Of a DNA stretch of 43,336 nucleotides, positions 40,969 through 43,336 are shown one piece after another. Position numbers and translations under genes: made by a program. Within the stretch, counting starts at the first letter, position 1, and the number at the start of each line of letters is the position of its first letter. The notes beneath the pieces are model-generated. The model worked only from the letters and a program-made list of their open reading frames with translations. It did no database searches and was not told where the DNA came from. Location of the stretch: contig JAJZGM010000001.1 in assembly GCA_021828525.1 (NCBI GenBank), positions 1-43,336 of the forward strand, given 5' to 3'. Origin of the DNA: Nitrospirota bacterium (GTDB lineage Bacteria; Nitrospirota; Leptospirillia; Leptospirillales; Leptospirillaceae).

Positions 40969-43172
40969 GAGTCCTGCCTGGAAAACCCCATCCCCTGGGA
41001 GCCACCTGGGACGGCAAGGGGGTCAACTTTTCCCTCTTCTCCGAAAACGCCGAAGGGGTCGAGCTCTGCCTCTTTCCCGGGCGGGAGGCCACGACCGAAT
41101 CGGTGCGCCTTCCCCTCACCGAACGGACCAACCACATCTGGCACATCTCCCTTCCCGAGGCCCGGCCGGGATGGCTCTACGGCTACCGCGTCCATGGACC
41201 TTATGACCCGGCCCGGGGCCTCCGCTTCAACCCCGCCAAGGTCCTGCTCGACCCCTATGCCAAGGAGGTCGCCCGGCGCGTCCGCTGGGACGAGACGCTC
41301 TTTGCCTACCCGCTCGGGAACCCCGACGGGGACCTGGTCCCGGACAGCCGAGACAATGCACCGGGAGCCCCCCTCGGGGTGGTCGTGGATCCCGCCTACA
41401 TCTGGGGAACCGACCGTCCTCCCCGGACTCCCTGGTCCGAGACAGTCATCTACGAAACCCATGTGAAGGGATTCACGGCCCGTCATCCGGACCTCCCCCC
41501 GGAGCTTCGGGGGACCTATGCGGGACTTGCCAGCGAACCGGTCATCGACTACCTCCGCTCCCTGGGAGTCACCGCCGTCGAGCTTCTTCCGGTTCACCAC
41601 CACGCCAGCGAGCACACGCTCGTCACCCGGGGTCTCACCAACTACTGGGGATACAACACACTCTCCTATTTCGCTCCGGACAACAGGTACGGATCGGGGA
41701 CCATGACCCCCTCCAACGAATTCAAGATGATGGTCCGCTCGCTCCACGACGCGGGCATCGAGGTCATTCTCGACGTGGTCTACAACCACACCTGCGAGGG
41801 AAACCACCTGGGTCCGACCCTGTCGCTTCGGGGAATCGACAATTCGACCTACTACCGGCTGATGGAGAAGGAACCCCGCTTCTACATGGACTACACCGGA
41901 TGCGGCAATACCCTGAACATGCGTCACCCCCAGGTGCTCCAGCTCATCATGGACAGCCTCCGGTACTGGGTCCTCGAGATGCATGTGGACGGCTTCCGCT
42001 TCGACCTGGCCAGCGCCCTGGCCCGCGAACTCCATGAGGTCGACAAGCTCTCCGCCTTCTTCGATGTGATCCAGCAGGATCCCGTCGTCTCCCAGGTGAA
42101 GCTGATCGCCGAACCCTGGGACATCGGAGAGGGGGGCTACCAGGTCGGAAACTTTCCCTCCCTCTGGACCGAGTGGAACGGGCTCTACCGGGACTCCATC
42201 CGCCGCTTCTGGAAGGGGGACGGCCGCCAGGTGGCAGACCTTGCCACCCGGCTCTCCGGGAGCAGCGACCTCTACGAGCAGGAGGGACGGCGGCCCCACG
42301 CCAGCATCAACTTCATCACGGCCCATGACGGATTCCCGCTGAACGACCTGGTGAGCTACAACGAAAAGCACAACGAGGCCAACCTGGAAGACAACCGGGA
42401 CGGGAACAGCGACAACATCAGCTGGAACTGCGGGGAGGAAGGACCGACGGACAAGCCGGAGATCCGGCAGCTCAGGCTGCGCCAGATGAGAAACTTCCTG
42501 GCGACCCTCATGCTCTCCCAGGGGGTTCCCATGATCTGCGGGGGCGACGAGATCGCCCGGACCCAGCGGGGAAACAACAATGCCTATTGCCAGGACAACG
42601 AAACCACCTGGTACGACTGGGCCCTCTCCTCCGACCAGAAGAATCTCCTCGGATTCACCCGCTTCCTCATCGCGCTGCGCCGGTCCCAGCCGACTCTCAG
42701 GCGACGGAAATTCTTCCATGGCAGAAAGATCCGCGGCACAGAGATCAAGGACATCTCCTGGTTCTCGCCCACCGGACACGAGATGACCGACGAGGAATGG
42801 AACGCCGACTTCGTCCGGACCCTGGGGGTCCGCCTCTCCGGAGAGCTGATCGACGAGAGGGACAGCCTGGGACGGGCCGTCACGGGAGAGACCCTCCTGA
42901 TCCTCTTCAACGCCCACTACGAGTCGGTTCCCTTCGTGCTTCCCGCCCACCGGAAGGGGGCCCACTGGTCCCTTCTTTTCGATACCACCCACCCCTCTGC
43001 CGGCCTCCGTCCTCCCCGGAAGGCCTTCTTTCGGGGAGGACGGACCTACAACGTCCAGGGACGCTCCCTGGCTCTCTTTGTCCTGCAGGAGACCCAGACC
43101 CGGTCCGACGAGGGGAAAACCCCGCTCCGTCCCGCTCCGGAAGGGACTTCTCCGGCCGGCTCCCCGCCATGA
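40965..43172 (+). CDS. glgX: Glycogen debranching enzyme GlgX (TreX-type isoamylase)
   Basis: GH13_11 enzyme (735 residues) that removes alpha-1,6 branches from glycogen or maltodextrin, supplying linear chains for TreY. An N-terminal CBM48 (PHPLGATWDGKGVNFSLFSE) is followed by the barrel. Region I is VILDVVYNHTCEGNHLG, region II DGFRFDLASALAR with nucleophile Asp347, region III LIAEPWDIGEGGYQVG with Glu383, and region IV FITAHDGFPLNDLVSYNEKH with Asp455. NWNCGEEGPT-like sequence (NISWNCGEEGPT) is also typical. The frame is open 180 bases upstream, but ATG 40965 overlaps the treS stop (ATGA), with GGAGGG upstream. The last 20 residues are Pro-rich. Confidence 0.95.
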   Translation: MRVLPGKPHPLGATWDGKGVNFSLFSENAEGVELCLFPGREATTESVRLPLTERTNHIWHISLPEARPGWLYGYRVHGPYDPARGLRFNPAKVLLDPYAKEVARRVRWDETLFAYPLGNPDGDLVPDSRDNAPGAPLGVVVDPAYIWGTDRPPRTPWSETVIYETHVKGFTARHPDLPPELRGTYAGLASEPVIDYLRSLGVTAVELLPVHHHASEHTLVTRGLTNYWGYNTLSYFAPDNRYGSGTMTPSNEFKMMVRSLHDAGIEVILDVVYNHTCEGNHLGPTLSLRGIDNSTYYRLMEKEPRFYMDYTGCGNTLNMRHPQVLQLIMDSLRYWVLEMHVDGFRFDLASALARELHEVDKLSAFFDVIQQDPVVSQVKLIAEPWDIGEGGYQVGNFPSLWTEWNGLYRDSIRRFWKGDGRQVADLATRLSGSSDLYEQEGRRPHASINFITAHDGFPLNDLVSYNEKHNEANLEDNRDGNSDNISWNCGEEGPTDKPEIRQLRLRQMRNFLATLMLSQGVPMICGGDEIARTQRGNNNAYCQDNETTWYDWALSSDQKNLLGFTRFLIALRRSQPTLRRRKFFHGRKIRGTEIKDISWFSPTGHEMTDEEWNADFVRTLGVRLSGELIDERDSLGRAVTGETLLILFNAHYESVPFVLPAHRKGAHWSLLFDTTHPSAGLRPPRKAFFRGGRTYNVQGRSLALFVLQETQTRSDEGKTPLRPAPEGTSPAGSPP

Positions 43173-43336
43173 CGTCCGGAGCCTCTCCTCTCCGGGGGCT
43201 TGATCCGGCCTTCAGCACAGCCTTGATCCTTTCTCCCCTTTTGTTCCTTCTCGTCTTTCCCGGACCGGCCCCGGCCGCGAAACTCCCGGATCACTCCCGG
43301 AAGAACCGCGGTCCGGTCGCCGGACCTTCCGAGATC
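43169..43336 (+). CDS. Secreted protein, 3' end missing
   Basis: The last gene of the visible operon; 56 codons remain before the edge. ATG 43169 overlaps the glgX stop by four bases (ATGA), as at the other junctions. The start looks like a signal peptide: MTSGASPLRGLDPAFSTA, a hydrophobic ALILSPLLFLLVF, then GPAPAAK with likely cleavage after PAA. The following residues are basic and polar (KLPDHSRKNRGPVAG). No family can be read from so little. Its position suggests a periplasmic role tied to trehalose or glucan metabolism, but that is inference. Confidence 0.6.
   Translation, partial: MTSGASPLRGLDPAFSTALILSPLLFLLVFPGPAPAAKLPDHSRKNRGPVAGPSEI

Noticed and set aside
40599..42992. Long minus-strand open frame (797 codons) opposite treS and glgX.
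   Set aside because: It lies opposite genes with all catalytic motifs. The frame is Gly/Val/Glu-rich without motifs.
1..43336. CRISPR arrays, tRNA or rRNA genes, insertion sequences, attachment sites.
   Set aside because: No direct-repeat/spacer pattern, tRNA cloverleaf arms, rRNA-like sequence, transposase or integrase motifs were seen by eye. A dedicated search could still find small RNA genes.

Overview
The window looks like chromosomal DNA from a GC-rich, Gram-negative (diderm) bacterium that makes c-type cytochromes. It carries MlaE/MlaF/MCE lipid-transport genes, a lipoprotein, a protein that appears to end in outer-membrane beta strands, and a System II (ResB/CcsA) haem-attachment operon. 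The gene set and protein style suggest an iron-oxidiser of the Nitrospirota such as Leptospirillum. That assignment comes from memory of such genomes and was not tested. No tRNA, rRNA, insertion sequence, integrase, phage gene or CRISPR array was seen.

Bases 1 to about 32,530 are all on the minus strand, so they are read here from high to low coordinate. 32.5-27.8 kb: a YyaL-type thioredoxin-domain protein, an esterase, a small secreted protein, then def and fmt. 27.8-25.5 kb: htpX, rpe and an RDD membrane protein. 25.5-20.1 kb: the rod-shape cluster mreB-mreC-mreD-mrdA-rodA. 20.0-16.7 kb: RNase G, a lipoprotein resembling the C-terminal part of the cytochrome c maturation protein CcmI/CycH, folB and an unknown integral membrane protein. 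16.4-13.4 kb: an Alvin-type ferredoxin, a B12-domain radical SAM protein, rplM and rpsI, closed by a strong terminator. 13.3-11.0 kb: argC and argJ. 10.7-3.5 kb: a long leader, then rpsB-tsf-pyrH-frr-alr and mlaE-mlaF-MCE. 3.4-0 kb: resB, ccsA, resA and the start of a second thioredoxin-fold protein.

At 32.53-32.69 kb the coding strand switches in a 158-base divergent promoter region. From 32,692 to the right edge every gene is on the plus strand in one tightly packed operon: treZ, treY, a TreS-like GH13 protein without its catalytic nucleophile, intact treS, glgX and the start of a secreted protein. Each junction is a 1- or 4-base stop/start overlap. The intact enzymes give two routes to trehalose. 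TreY and TreZ act on alpha-1,4-glucan ends, with GlgX removing branches, and TreS isomerises maltose.

The most unusual items are the inactive-looking TreS paralogue beside active TreS, an MCE protein whose last 180 residues look like outer-membrane beta strands, a radical SAM protein with a possible degenerate receiver domain and a hairpin over its ribosome-binding site, and a long structured leader before rpsB. All functions were assigned by reading motifs by eye. No database search or structure prediction was run.
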